Positions 47,489 to 58,600 of a stretch of DNA of 64,000 nucleotides are shown piece after piece. This stretch comes from Sabellastarte sp. h YS-2021 (Eukaryota; Annelida; Polychaeta; Sabellida; Sabellidae), in the NCBI GenBank assembly GCA_964017235.1, contig OZ024931.1:105790221-105854220 (forward strand). Direction: 5' to 3'. Made by a program: the position numbers and the translations under genes. The stretch's first letter is position 1; each line of letters opens with the position of its first letter. The notes under the pieces were generated by a model. That model had not been told where the DNA came from and did no database searches. It was given only the letters and a program-made list of their open reading frames with translations.

Positions 47489-47927
47489 GAATATGAACTA
47501 TTTTACAAGACAGTCACTGTTACTGATACATGTGAAGGCGTCCAAACTCCTCTCGGGACTGTTGAGTGACCTCTACTATTTGCAGCATGTCACTTCTGTC
47601 CATACGTCTCAAGCTGCAGAAATAAGTGACAAATACATTGATACAGATGAGGATAAAAACGCAGATCTGCAGGTCCTCGGGTCCAGAAGCAAGACCAAGA
47701 CAAGTAGTGGGGTATTGCCAGGGAAAGGTCCCCCTCCTGACCCGCCTGTGTTCTGTTGTATGTCTGGCTGCAGTACATGTGTATGGTTAGATTATGCAGA
47801 CGAACTGCTTGCCTATTATAAAGGCAATGGGGGACCAAAAGCAGTGGCAGCTATAAAGGAAAATGTAGAAGATCCGAACTTGAAGTCTTACCTTCTTATG
47901 GAATTACAGCTGAAAGGAATTAAATGA
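47489..47927 (+). CDS. OXLD1: OXLD1 homologue (oxidoreductase-like domain protein), coding exon
   Basis: The exon opens after a good acceptor (TTCTTTTGCTTACAG, AG at 47487-47488). The first ATG is 47493, giving 144 residues, close to the ~147 of human OXLD1; stop TGA 47925-47927. Residues 1-30 are basic/hydrophobic with no acidic residue before Asp26, as in a mitochondrial presequence. After a variable middle, a Pro-rich GPPPDPP (79-85) leads into the family signature CCMSGCSTCVW (88-98), then YADELL (101-106) and a C-terminal helical part (AIKENVEDPNLKSYLLMELQ). The CCxxGCxxC cysteines define the Oxidoreductase-like Pfam family; a metal or redox role is inferred and the reaction is unknown. 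The whole protein sits in one exon, so upstream exon(s) would be 5' UTR. The 329-bp duplication lies in that upstream intron or promoter region. Confidence 0.9.
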
Positions 47928-48705
47928 TGCATTTTTTGTTTTAAAATATATTTTATTGTTGTTTTTAATTTAATGGTTACAGTTGTTTTTCTATTGTGAA
48001 TTTAGGTTAATTTGTACATAAGATTTACAGTCTGTTAGAATATGATGATCGTTGTGCATTTTCATGGTTCATTAGCCAAATATTGATCAGTTTTCTGCTT
48101 TTTCATGTTTGACATTTATTGACTGATTCAATAGTTTTAATTAACTCTTGTAGAAAGCTATATATGGACATTTGTTTTGTAATATTAGAGACACTTGTAT
48201 CAGGTTCATATTGTTAAAATTTTAAAATTAAATAATTTATTGACCAACATTTATGTTTTATACATCAGTAGTGGGGTTTGTATATTAAGTAGAACCAGAA
48301 TGTCTTTTTGTTTTTTTCTTTTAGTTGCATTAAAATCTGTTGAGATATTGAAGAGAGAGATATTGAAATTGAAGTTTTCATATTCACTGATGGCCCTACA
48401 TAGATATGATAGCCTTTGTTACATTTGTGTCTTTAAAATATATTAATATGTCTTTATTTAATTAGTAATCATACAAATGGTGGATCACAAAAGGAAATAA
48501 ATAATCATTTATCAGACAGATGAAAAAATATATCCCTTATGAAGATAAACAACATAATACTAGTGATATGCACTCATATAATATTGTCATCTTCATTCAT
48601 GATATATATATTTTTTGTACATGTCATTTGGCATTTATTGCTATTGCTTGCCTCCATGTAGGAAGATGATGATTTTCACCTGAAATGCTTTGGTCAGTTT
48701 TATTG
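47928..48705. other. OXLD1 3' flank
   Basis: AT-rich. AATAAA occurs at 48496-48501 and could serve as a poly(A) signal, about 570 bp after the stop; other A/T words make this uncertain. No other gene seen. Confidence 0.4.
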
Positions 48706-49675
48706 GGTGGGTTGTGTGTAACCAACCCGCCTATTTGATTGATGTGTCCGATGTCCATCTATTTGTCCGTCAACATTTTGGTTTCCGGACTATAACTCAA
48801 ACGTGCTTTTGATGATTGATTTAAAACTTAGCAGGTGGTACAGTTCCACCTAGGCTAGGTTGCTTTTGAAATTGGTGCCATTTGGAAAAACAAGATGGCC
48901 GCCATCTTGAAATTCTGTTTCCGGACTTTAACTCAAGGACGCTTCTACCAATCGATTTGAAACTTAACAGGGTGGTAGGGCATCTTAGGCTAGGTTGCTT
49001 TCGAAATTGGTGCCACTTCAAATAACAAGATGGCTGCCATCTTGAAATTCTATTTCTGGACTCTAACTTAAAGCTGCGTCTGTCATTCAATTTGAAGCTT
49101 AACAGGAAGGTAGGGCACCATTTAGGCTAGGCTTCTTTCGAAATTGGTGAAACTTTGAAAAAGCAAGATGGCCGCCATCTTGAAATTGTGTTTCCGGACT
49201 TTAACTGGAAGATGTTTCTGCCGATCGATTTGAAACTTAACAGGGTGGTAGTGCATCACTTAGGCTTGGTTGCTTTTGAAATTGGTACCACTTCGAAAAA
49301 CAAGTTGGCTGCCATCTTGAAATTCTATTTCTGGACTCTGACTAATAGATGCTTCTGTCAATCAATTTGAATCTTAACAGGAAGGTAGGGCACCATTTAG
49401 GCTAGGCTTCTTTCGACATTGGTGCCACTTTGAAAAACAAGATGGTCACCGTGGTTGCCATCTTGAAATTCCCTTTGCAGACTATAACTTGAAAATGCTT
49501 CTGCTAATCGATTTCAAACTTGGCAAAGTGGAAGAACAGAACCCAGCACTATTTTGATATGTCCAGGACCAGTATCAAAGCTATCGTGTTGCGTACATCT
49601 GGCATACATCCATCATGTAGACATAGCAAGTACTAGTATGTGTTACCATCCCTGATTCTAATTGCGCAACCCGCC
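48706..49675. mobile_element. Satellite-bearing element with AACCCGCC ends
   Basis: A hairpin GGTGGGTTG...CAACCCGCC (48706-48731, one mismatch) marks one end. CAACCCGCC recurs at 49667-49675 at the other. Five to six ~136-bp units lie between. The AACTAGA start was not found, so boundaries and orientation are uncertain. Confidence 0.55.
48780..49560 (+). repeat. ~136-bp tandem array with CAAGATGGCCGCCATCTTG palindrome
   Basis: TTTCCGGACTTTAACTC or variants recur at about 48782, 48918, 49052, 49190 and 49328. Each unit carries CGATTTGAAACTTAACAGG, TAGGCTAGGTTGCTTTCGAA and the perfect 9-bp-arm palindrome CAAGATGGC-C-GCCATCTTG or a one-base variant. Confidence 0.9.
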
Positions 49676-50570
49676 TTTTGGGTCTACAACCCCAATTTCT
49701 TGTGTTACTTGTTTTAACTTGACACAATGGTGTGTTTGCACAATGAAGATATTTTAAAACCTGTAGTTTTGTTTTTTTTTTGGAGGGGGGGGGGGGATTA
49801 GGCTTGGATGATTTACACAATGTAGCACTAGAAATAGGGAAAAAAGTATTAGCGCAAATATAACTGTATGTAATGTTTTAAATGTTTACATTTGCATTTC
49901 CTAGCAAAACATAGTCAAGTAAGTCTACACATTAAATCAGCTGAACACCTTACAGTATTGATATAAAACAACCACCGTAGTAGATGAAAATTGTGTTTTT
50001 AAATATTATTTCTTTTATTAGTTAGAGAGGTGATTTAAAAATGTACTACAATGCATCAATTAATATACTACATTGTACATATGAATATAACATGTCTTAA
50101 CCTGGTGTACTTAGTTATTACTTTCCAAGTCATTAAATGACATTCTATTTTGTATATAATTATGTCACAGTTCAGTTCTGCTGTATCACACCTAGTTGAA
50201 AATGACCTCCATGTCATTCAAGGTTTTCTTTTTACCAAGTCACTAAAAACTAAGAAAAATACACAGAATTTAACAAATTTGTCACAATATAAAACAAGTC
50301 ATAATGTTAATGCTTATAACATATTTATTTGATGTATATTTAATATAATCAGAAATATTGAAGCTCCATTGTTGAAGTCTGTAATAAAAATCTGTTATAT
50401 GAGTCTGTGCTCTGACGTGCGAGTCAAAATACAACTACATACAGATCTAAGTTTACCCAACCCCACTACAACTCAGTTTCTAGATTCTGAACCTTTGGTT
50501 TCAAAGAAGTTTATATTTGAAAAGTTTTTTACATGTGCCAACATTCATTGTCACATTTTCAAGAACTTTT
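49676..50570. other. Gene-free, AT-rich
   Basis: A T-run followed by a G-run (about 49770-49797) and CACTAGAAATAGGG (49827) are the only marked features; no supported gene. Confidence 0.4.
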
Positions 50571-51050
50571 ATTACCCCACAGCCCTTAAGGCGTATTATA
50601 ATACTTATGGGGTGTGGATAGGCGGGCAGGTGGTTGGCGGGAAAATGTTTGTCAGGGCTGTGTCTCGGAAACATTGGTTAGGGGATGTAGGTGTGCAACA
50701 TCATGGTGTGACCTTGATTTGACCTTTGACCTTGCCATAGTGACCTTTAGTTTGAAAATCTTGTCTGGGCTATATCTAAGAAACCATAAGGTGTAGGAAG
50801 TTGATACTTGGTAGGGACTTTGGTTAGGGGTTGTAGGTGTGTAACATCCTGGTATGACTTTGATTTGACCTTTGACATTGCCATAGTGTCCTTGACTTAT
50901 AAATCTTGTCTAGGCTATATCTTGGAAACCGTAAGGTGTAGGAAGTTGATACTTTAACTTTGGCTTTGCCAAAGTATGTTGATTTCACCTGCCATATTTG
51001 AGACATGTTTCTCTTTTGACAAAGACATATGGATTGTTGCAACTGATTAT
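50571..51050 (-). repeat. Reversed copy of the ~140-bp GGTCAAGGTC repeat element
   Basis: Read on the minus strand, two to three units carry CAAGGTCAAAGGTCAAATCA and GGTTTCTTAGATATAGCCCA. ACCCCACAGCCC...TATGGGGT (50575-50613) around the perfect palindrome GTATTATAATAC resembles the end hairpins of the other elements. 50950-51010 is the reverse of the CAGGTGAATACACTTTGGCA region at 9964. Confidence 0.7.
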
Positions 51051-51154
51051 TATATGTACTTTTTACATAATTGTGCTATTTACATTGACAGCTATTCTAT
51101 TGATAAACTTTTGTACAACAAACATTGTACTGTACACAAGACAATTGTATAATT

Positions 51155-52319
51155 AAGCGTCCCGTGAGGGACGCTTGTCTGAGTATGGGAGAAGTGACTC
51201 CGCCGGATCCGCATTTTCTTTTTGCAATAACTTCGCAGCCATAAGGCAGATTCTCTTCATATTTGGTAGGTGTATGCAGTAGCCCTGGGAAAAATTTCTG
51301 AATATGGTGTCATGACATTTCAACCAATCAGAGAAGTCACATGACCAAAAACATGTTTTTCAAAAGGGTGTGCTTCTCCGGATGATAACTTAAAAGCGTT
51401 TCAGCTATTCACATGAAAGTTGGCAAGTAGGTTCGTTATATAGATGTCTGGAAATCATTAACTTTTGGAAGTGATCCATACAAAATGGCCGACTTATTAA
51501 CTAAACGTCACGATTTTTCTTGACACTGAAAACGCAAAAACGCATTTATGTTGGAAATGGAGCGAGGTGGAGCCATTTCGACGAAATTTTTTACCTCCAG
51601 GGTATTTTCAGAGTCTAATGGTGGCTTTTCGCAAAAATTGTTTACCCGCCACTTTTGGGGGCCATTTTGAATTTCTGTGTTAAACACAAAAATGTGTTTT
51701 ATCTTGGAAACGGAGCAATTTCGACAAAATTTTTGACCCACAGTTTATCTGCAGAGTCTACTGGCATTATTTCGCAAAAAACGTTTTCCTGCCACTTTTG
51801 GCGACCATCTTGAATTTCTGCATAAAATGCAAAAACGTGTTTATCTCGGAAACAGAGCGAGATAGAGCGATTTCGACAAAATTTTTGACCCACAGGGTAT
51901 CTGCAGAGTCTACTGGCATTATTTCGCAAAAAAAAACATTTTCCCGCCACTTTTGGCGGCCATCTTGAATTTCTGTGTTAAACACAAAAATGCGTTTATC
52001 TCGGAAACGGAGCGAGATAGAGCGATTTCGACGAAAGTTTTGACCCACATGGTACCTGCAGAGTCTACTGGCGACTTTTCCCAAAAATTGTTTTCCCGCC
52101 ACTTTTTGCGGCCATCTTGAATTTCTGCGTAAAACGCCAAAAAAAAAAAAAAAAAAAAATAAACAAACCAGATTCATCTATGAAACCTTGCATTTTGTGA
52201 AAAACATATTAAACACAGGAAGATGGTCATTTCTACAAACTCATTAATACTCATTGGGACGCTTTGTTTTTGCTGTGCAAAAACATTTTCTATTTCTCTT
52301 GCGAAGCAATACTCTAGTT
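51155..52319 (-). mobile_element. Satellite-bearing element, minus orientation
   Basis: On the minus strand it starts AACTAGAGTATTGCTTCGC (52319 leftward), soon reads AAAACAAAGCGTCCCAATG, carries four ~153-bp units (51540-52140) and the tail shared with 9460-9780. It ends in the perfect hairpin AAGCGTCCC/GGGACGCTT (51155-51176). An A-run (52138-52160) lies at the array edge. Confidence 0.75.
51540..52140 (-). repeat. ~153-bp satellite, diverged relative of the 170-bp unit
   Basis: GACCCACAG and CTGCAGAGTCTACTGGC recur about every 152-154 bp. The minus strand shares TGGGTCAAAA, TCGTCGAAATCGCTCTATC-like words and AAGATGGCCGCC with the 170-bp family, but the spacer sequences differ. Confidence 0.85.
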
Positions 52320-53730
52320 GTACTTGAGTTATTCCCTTCCATTGAATATTTCTTTAACATAGCCTCATAAAACTTTGAAATTCTCTCATTCCACTGAATT
52401 TTGTATAAAGTCCCACATTAAGCCTCACCAAGGCTAGGTTGTTATGTCTAGTTTGGTGGCAGTGGATAAGCAGTTCCTCTGAGTAACTGTATGCACTGGC
52501 TGTTTTGTTTACTGCTACAGTGAGAACTGGAGATGTATGATAATACACAGTGTCAGTAAGTTACTCCTATGTTAGTGCAATTGCCAGTACATGTATTTGT
52601 AGCAAAGCACATCATGTAAAGTTTCTATAGTATCCTCACAATATATATATGTATAATACCCTGATCTAATATACATAATATATAGCTTCTACATCATGAA
52701 ACCATTAATAATTTTTTTTCAAGTGTTTAATAGCTAATCTACACTGCAGTAGTAAAAGAGTAATATTAGTCTCCTTAATTTACTAAGCCAATGTGGGCCT
52801 TGATCTAAGTGCTACAGATCTTTGTACGGTTTTTGTGCCTCTGATAATACTCGTATAGGAACTCAGTTATGTGTAAGTTACCATAGTTACAAGCTATACA
52901 GTATGGAGACATTTCTGGTATACATGTTAGTTTGTGCAAAAATATATATTGTTTTACTTGTGAGCACTGAGAATTTACATTTAGGATAGTTTACTGATGT
53001 GTTTTCATGTGAAAAAAGATACATTGATATATTACGCAGCATTTTATAAGTATACATATTGTTTTTACTTTTTGACTGGCCTGCAGAATTTGACATTTAC
53101 TCTGTATAGTTGCACAGTTTGCTTAGCAAAGCAGTATTGTATAACTGATTAACTGATTACTGGCTTTGCAAGTTTATATATTTATTTATTGATGTAATTG
53201 TTTTAAGAATTATTATTTGATGGTTATATTGCATATTAATGGTTACTGACACATATATTCAATAAAATGAATGTGGTTACTGCAATTCTGTGTTTATCAT
53301 TCAACAACAGGAGTGCATTTAAAAATAACAAGTTTTGCGAAAAATAATTCACCCTCAAATGTTGATAAGTAGTTGATGACAATGTTTGTACACATAAATC
53401 ACTGTTTCAACAGGATCATGAGCCATGAAACTCTTATCTGCCTCAGTTTGATTACAAGAAAAGCATTGGATTTGACTTTGGTTGTAGTTACTGTCATGTT
53501 TTAACTTTGAAATTTAATAATGCAAGAATTTGTTGCTCAGTGATTGTGAGAATATACTTTTATTTTATTTATATGAATTATAAGTGCAAATTGATCATTT
53601 ATGGAAAGGATATATAATATCAAGCATCCATCTACTATCATTTTAGTGTGTAGAAAACTACTACTTTGTTATGAAGTGAAAATGCAGCTCTCTTAACTAA
53701 TTGCTTTTTTTTGCTTGAATACATTGTTCG
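52320..53730. other. Gene-free, AT-rich
   Basis: No array, inverted repeat or supported exon. AATAAAATGAATG at 53262 could be a poly(A) signal, but no transcript ends here that I can identify. Confidence 0.4.
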
Positions 53731-53737
53731 ATGATAG

Positions 53738-53938
53738 TTGTATGGTCTAACTTTATTTGATCTTATTTCTGCCAAAAGTCAGAATTTGAATAAACAAAGC
53801 CGAAAAATCTTTCGGTCTACATCTGCATCTGCACAGCCATCAGAGACAAAAAGAAATTCCGACTCAGATACATCCCATAGCTCATCTAGAACTAAGACGG
53901 TCACGCAACCAAGTAATAATATAGGCCATTCCTGCTAA
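53738..53938 (+). CDS. Weak candidate Ser-rich terminal exon
   Basis: An open frame ending TAA (53936-53938) reads KSQNLNKQSRKIFRSTSASA, then SDTSHSSSRTKTVTQPSNN. The Ser/Thr/Lys mix is coding-like, and possible acceptors (CCAAAAG or GTCAG) lie near 53782-53788. There is no partner exon and no recognised family. It could equally be chance. Confidence 0.2.
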   Translation: MYGLTLFDLISAKSQNLNKQSRKIFRSTSASAQPSETKRNSDSDTSHSSSRTKTVTQPSNNIGHSC

Positions 53939-55570
53939 ACTTCAGCCTCGCTAGAGCTCAGGCTTAAAAAGGTCAGGTTATGTTAAATCTGAACACACTC
54001 GAGCATATACCTCATTCTCTACAATCACATTAAGGGCAAAACTGAAAATACTGTTTGCAGTGCTTATGGAGATTATACTTGGAGATGGTGCAAACAACTT
54101 GCAAGCTAAATAAATGCAGTGTTGTAACTGTGTCACATGTATAACCAAAAGGCAAAGTTATGGAAATATGCCCGCATTGTACAAGGTAAGATTTTCCTTT
54201 TACCCTATATGTTAAAAAATGGCAATGGTAAAATTGTTATTCTAATAAAAATTAATGCACTTAATCTCCATCAAAAAAACAAACTCTAAATTGCTTCACT
54301 TGGAAAAAGAGAGATATCGTATAAAAAGGTCATGGGCAATAAAAATGGGTCAGTACCACTGAAGTAACTGATACACATGAATTATGAGTAAACCTGAAGA
54401 GAATATATTTTTGCAAAGAGATGTTATGTCGGCTTCTGTCTGGTCAAGGAAAAAGAAGTGGCTGAGGAGATATTATCTGAAAATTTATTCCAAACTTTTG
54501 GATTGCCACAGGTAAAAGTGAAACCAATTTGCGTGGTTGACTTATGTACTAATGGCACAAACGACAAAACACCCAGAATCTCACCATCCATCCAACCTAT
54601 TATGTTATACACATTACGCACTGTTTCTGGATTTCAAAATAAACTGTAAACTATCTAGGGTAGCCAGTTTCATGAATAAAGGGTGCTGTCCATAGGCTGC
54701 TTATTGATGCCAAATGTGTTCTAGTTGAGAACTCTGACCAGTTAGTATGCACTGATTTCCTCCATCCCCTCAATTATCCACTGTGATATGACCCATACAA
54801 TATGATGAAAGTGACACTACCCAAAACCAATACATCTATGTAGAAAAAAAATGAAATGCCTGTATACATATATTCTTTTTAAAATAACAGTTATCTGAAG
54901 TATTTCATGAACTCTTGTCCCCCAATCTGTAGATAAAAACTGCAGTGTCATTCAAAAAATCATATCTCACTGAAATTAACAATATGATTTTGAATGTTGT
55001 AGTTATGTGACCTTGAGTGATTTAAAGAGAGGTAGTGAGAAAATTTATAATATCAATGAAGTATATGGCATTTACATGTTTTTTGGTGCAGTATTTCGAG
55101 CATATGTACACCAATCTTGCATAATGAACTATGAATTTCGCGAAGTTCAGTTGTGGTGCCACCATTGAAAATTAACAAAAAACAAAACTTGTTATGAGTG
55201 GGAAGGGTAGATAAGACACTTGCCTTCCATATCTCAGGTACTGGGCCAATTTCTGGCCAGACCTGATGTGGGACTTTTGGTAGTTGCTTGTCAGCTCTCC
55301 GTGGTTTTCAATACAAGATCTTGAATAACTGCTCAACATTGGTTTCCTCCATGCCCTCTACTGCCAGTCATATTGAATACAGTTTGTTTAAAGTAAAGTT
55401 AAATTTTAATTGATTGATCAATTGTCATTATTCTGTAACAGAGTAGATGAATGTTAACAGTTCAAAGTTAAATTAGGGAATTTCCATATTGAAACACTTT
55501 TTATATTTCTCTTAAACAATAAGAATAAAAGTAAGTATATTTTTTCAATCATCTTTCATCTGTCAATCAT
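53939..55570. repeat. Gene-free stretch with two old SINE pieces
   Basis: 54700-54830 (ATGCACTGATTTCCTCCATC, CACTGTGATATGACCCATAC) and 55195-55410 (TTGGTAGTTGCTTGTCAGCT, TTTCCTCCATGCCCTC) are decayed copies of the SINE body at 29093. The remainder is AT-rich, with nothing else recognised. Confidence 0.5.
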
Positions 55571-55583
55571 CAGTCTTTCGCTG

Positions 55584-55696
55584 ATGTGCATGGAGGAGCT
55601 GCTGTTCAGTAACAGTATTCTGAGGAGAAGTCTCCCATTACTGCCGGTCACCATACACATGGCGCTCTTCTCAGAGGCAGCCCTCATGTTACCGAG
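55584..55696 (+). CDS. LRRC14/PRAME-like gene, exon 1 (coding part)
   Basis: ATG at 55584 (a second at 55590); ends CCGAG before donor GTTAGTG (55697). 37 codons plus two bases. An acceptor-like CAATCATCAG ends at 55573, so a 5' UTR exon may precede. Confidence 0.55.
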
Positions 55697-58600
55697 GTTA
55701 GTGGGTTCACACAGATGAACTGCTATTATCTGACCATGTTGGCATAGCAAATTTTTGTCTGATAATAGAAGTGTCTTAAAAACATCAGATGTAGTTTAGT
55801 GTAAACCAATATGGAAATACCGATATGTGAAAGTGAAAATAAGGTCATAAAATACAGTATTAGGATAATAGAAGGTGTGATAACAGTCGTATTTTGAATT
55901 CATACAAACAAGAAGTACACGATCCTAAGCAGATATATGTCTGTAGCCTGTTATGATATAATAGTAGAATTTCAATTAATTTGGTGTTAATTGATATTTG
56001 TTCTTCTTTTTGTGAAATGAATGTTTAGTGTTTGAAATGCTCATGGCAACCACAACCTTTAGTTATTTAACAACAGGGTTTATACAAACAATTTTCATAA
56101 ATTGTTTAAATTTATTCTGCAAGCTTCAGGGTCACTGGAATATGCAGATGGCCAGTTGTGCCAATATATCATTAAAATTACTCCTCTCTTTAGACCAAAC
56201 AGTTCTCTTTAGTTCAACAGTTCAAATGGCATACCGCCATCCTGATCATGGTGTGGTAGTACACATGTGTGCATGTATTTAGCTCATGCTGTATGATGTG
56301 GTAGATCAAGACCTTGTATGTTGGAGGGATGTAAAAACAATTTTTTTATTGCTTTAATACATCTTACCTAATGGACAATTAGCTATACTGCCAGCTCTGG
56401 CTTACCTTGCTAAATGTCAGAAAAAGACATCTTCTGTCTCCACCGGCCAGATTGGCTAGGATGTTGCCATTCGCTAGGTGGTGTGCAGTAATTCCTTCCT
56501 GGCTAGAGAACATGACATAGCATCTTTTTATTTGAAATTGAAGGAAAGTTATTAACTTCTACAGTTATAAACTTTATTTCGTCAATTTCTTTGTAAAGTA
56601 GAATTGTTTACACACCAGGCTAGAAACAAGAGGCTTGCGACCACCTTATGACTGGTTTTGACTAAAACTCATGCTGTGCACGCTGTCATGATAAGGGTCT
56701 AGGGTCTCATTCCTGTGTGATGCAACAAGACTGTAAATTCTGTCATGTGTTGACTACAGATCCGAAAATTGCTACACCATCATACAAGCTGAAAAACTAT
56801 AAGAAGGCCGATAAGAAGGCTCTGGCAATGACAGTTCCATCCTTATAGATCTAGAGCAGGTATCAATTTTAAGGGCCTTGAACATGAAATCTCCAGAAGA
56901 AAAAGTAGTCAAAGATAAACAGAAGTCAGCACCATCCAAATCTGCATTTGATTAAAACTTGAAAGCTCTAGATCAAAAGTGGTCAAGAAAGGTTCTTACA
57001 ACTGGAAGCTATGTTGGTGGCTATGACCTTGGAGAAACTGACAGAGCAGCCTACCTTTCAGACTCTCAAAGTTACACCGACTATGGCTCCACCGGCCAGT
57101 GTAGTAGATACAGCTAGAACTTTCCTGCAACTGACCAAGCCGCCTGACCAAGCCAGCACCAACCAGATCCCTGCTCGGCAGACACAAGTGCTTTGTCTGC
57201 TGTCAGATCACCTCACTGACCCAAAGCTGAATCTGACCTGGACACTAATATGGACACTGAACCAACCAACCTTTTCCTAGAGAAACCTACTGCGAAAGAA
57301 GGGTAGCTATCATGAGCAAGATTCTACTATTGCTCAAACTGACCAAGCTCTCTCAGAAGGTCAGAACTATTCAGAGACAGTGAGAGGCATTAGATCTTAC
57401 ATGGGATGAATCCAAATCCCTGACTTTGACAACTCTTCCTTGTAGGCAGATGACAACCCTGTTGCAGGGCCAAAACACCAACCGACTGGCAAGATATCTG
57501 TTGTAGCCAGATTGCGAGATCTTCAGGCCTGTCATATACCCTACTAGCATCTAGGCCCATCTCCCATGAGACCCTTAGGAAATGGAAGAAGGTGGCAAAG
57601 GAGTCGAGCTACATCTGCAACCAAGCCACAGGGTTTAATAGATTCCTTACTAGTGTGCAGGACAATATGCAGACACAGCTAAAGATTATTCACAGTGATC
57701 AGAGCAAAGAGACATCTGCTAGAAGCCAGACAGCTACTGATGAACTGCAGTATCTCATGAAATTTAACCAAAGCATCAGTCTAGCAATGGCCATGGCAAT
57801 GCAACACTTATCCGACTTTGCTTTTGTCACCATGCAGGGGCAGATCCAGGCTTTAAGTAAGGTGGGGGTTCACATCAGGTTAAGGGGGGGTGCACATCAG
57901 ACATACCATAACTAAAGGGGTTGGGGGGCATGCCCCCCGGGAAAAAATTTTTTTTTGGTAAAAATATAGTGCATTTCCTGTAAATTTAACACCACTCTCG
58001 AACCCCCCCCCCCCCCCCCCCCGATCCGCTAGTGCTATGGTGAATGAGAAGAGACGCCTATCTGGACCACCTCAGATCCAGCATATGACAGGACACTCTG
58101 GCTGCTCTCAAAAATGCTCCATTATATATGGCCACATTTTTTTATACAGTGTGTTGAGGAAAGCTGACCAAAGGCTACTCTGAATTCTCATCTCACTAGA
58201 AGGGTCAGTGCCACCCTTATGAGAAATCTGGAAAGTCATCTCACGACAGCAGTCAGTCCAGACAACCACCCTGGAAAATTATCTGTGCACATCACCACAG
58301 CAAGAAAGGTTGGGGGAAGACATCACCTAGTCTGCCATCAGAGAGGGCTACACTCTCCCCTTATGGATTTGACCACCAATGACAAGATCACTGACCATCA
58401 TAAATGGCGATGTACATTGCCTCAAGGACAGCTTCATGATGGAGGCATTACATGCCCTTTTGTAAAAGCAGATAATAGAAATGGTCAAAACTCAAAAATC
58501 TCAGGGCTTCTTTAAAAAACTTTTTCCTGGTCACAAAGCCAAACAATAGGTGGAAACCTGTCCTAGATCTGATCACACTGAACAAAATTTGCTCCAATGG

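Noticed and set aside
49581-49820. Minus-strand frame with Pro/Lys run
   Set aside because: The run comes from adjacent T- and G-homopolymers.
2053-52319. AACTAGA alone as a diagnostic signal
   Set aside because: A 7-mer is expected several times per strand in 64 kb. Only sites with a matching downstream word or end hairpin were used; 25688 and others were left unassigned.
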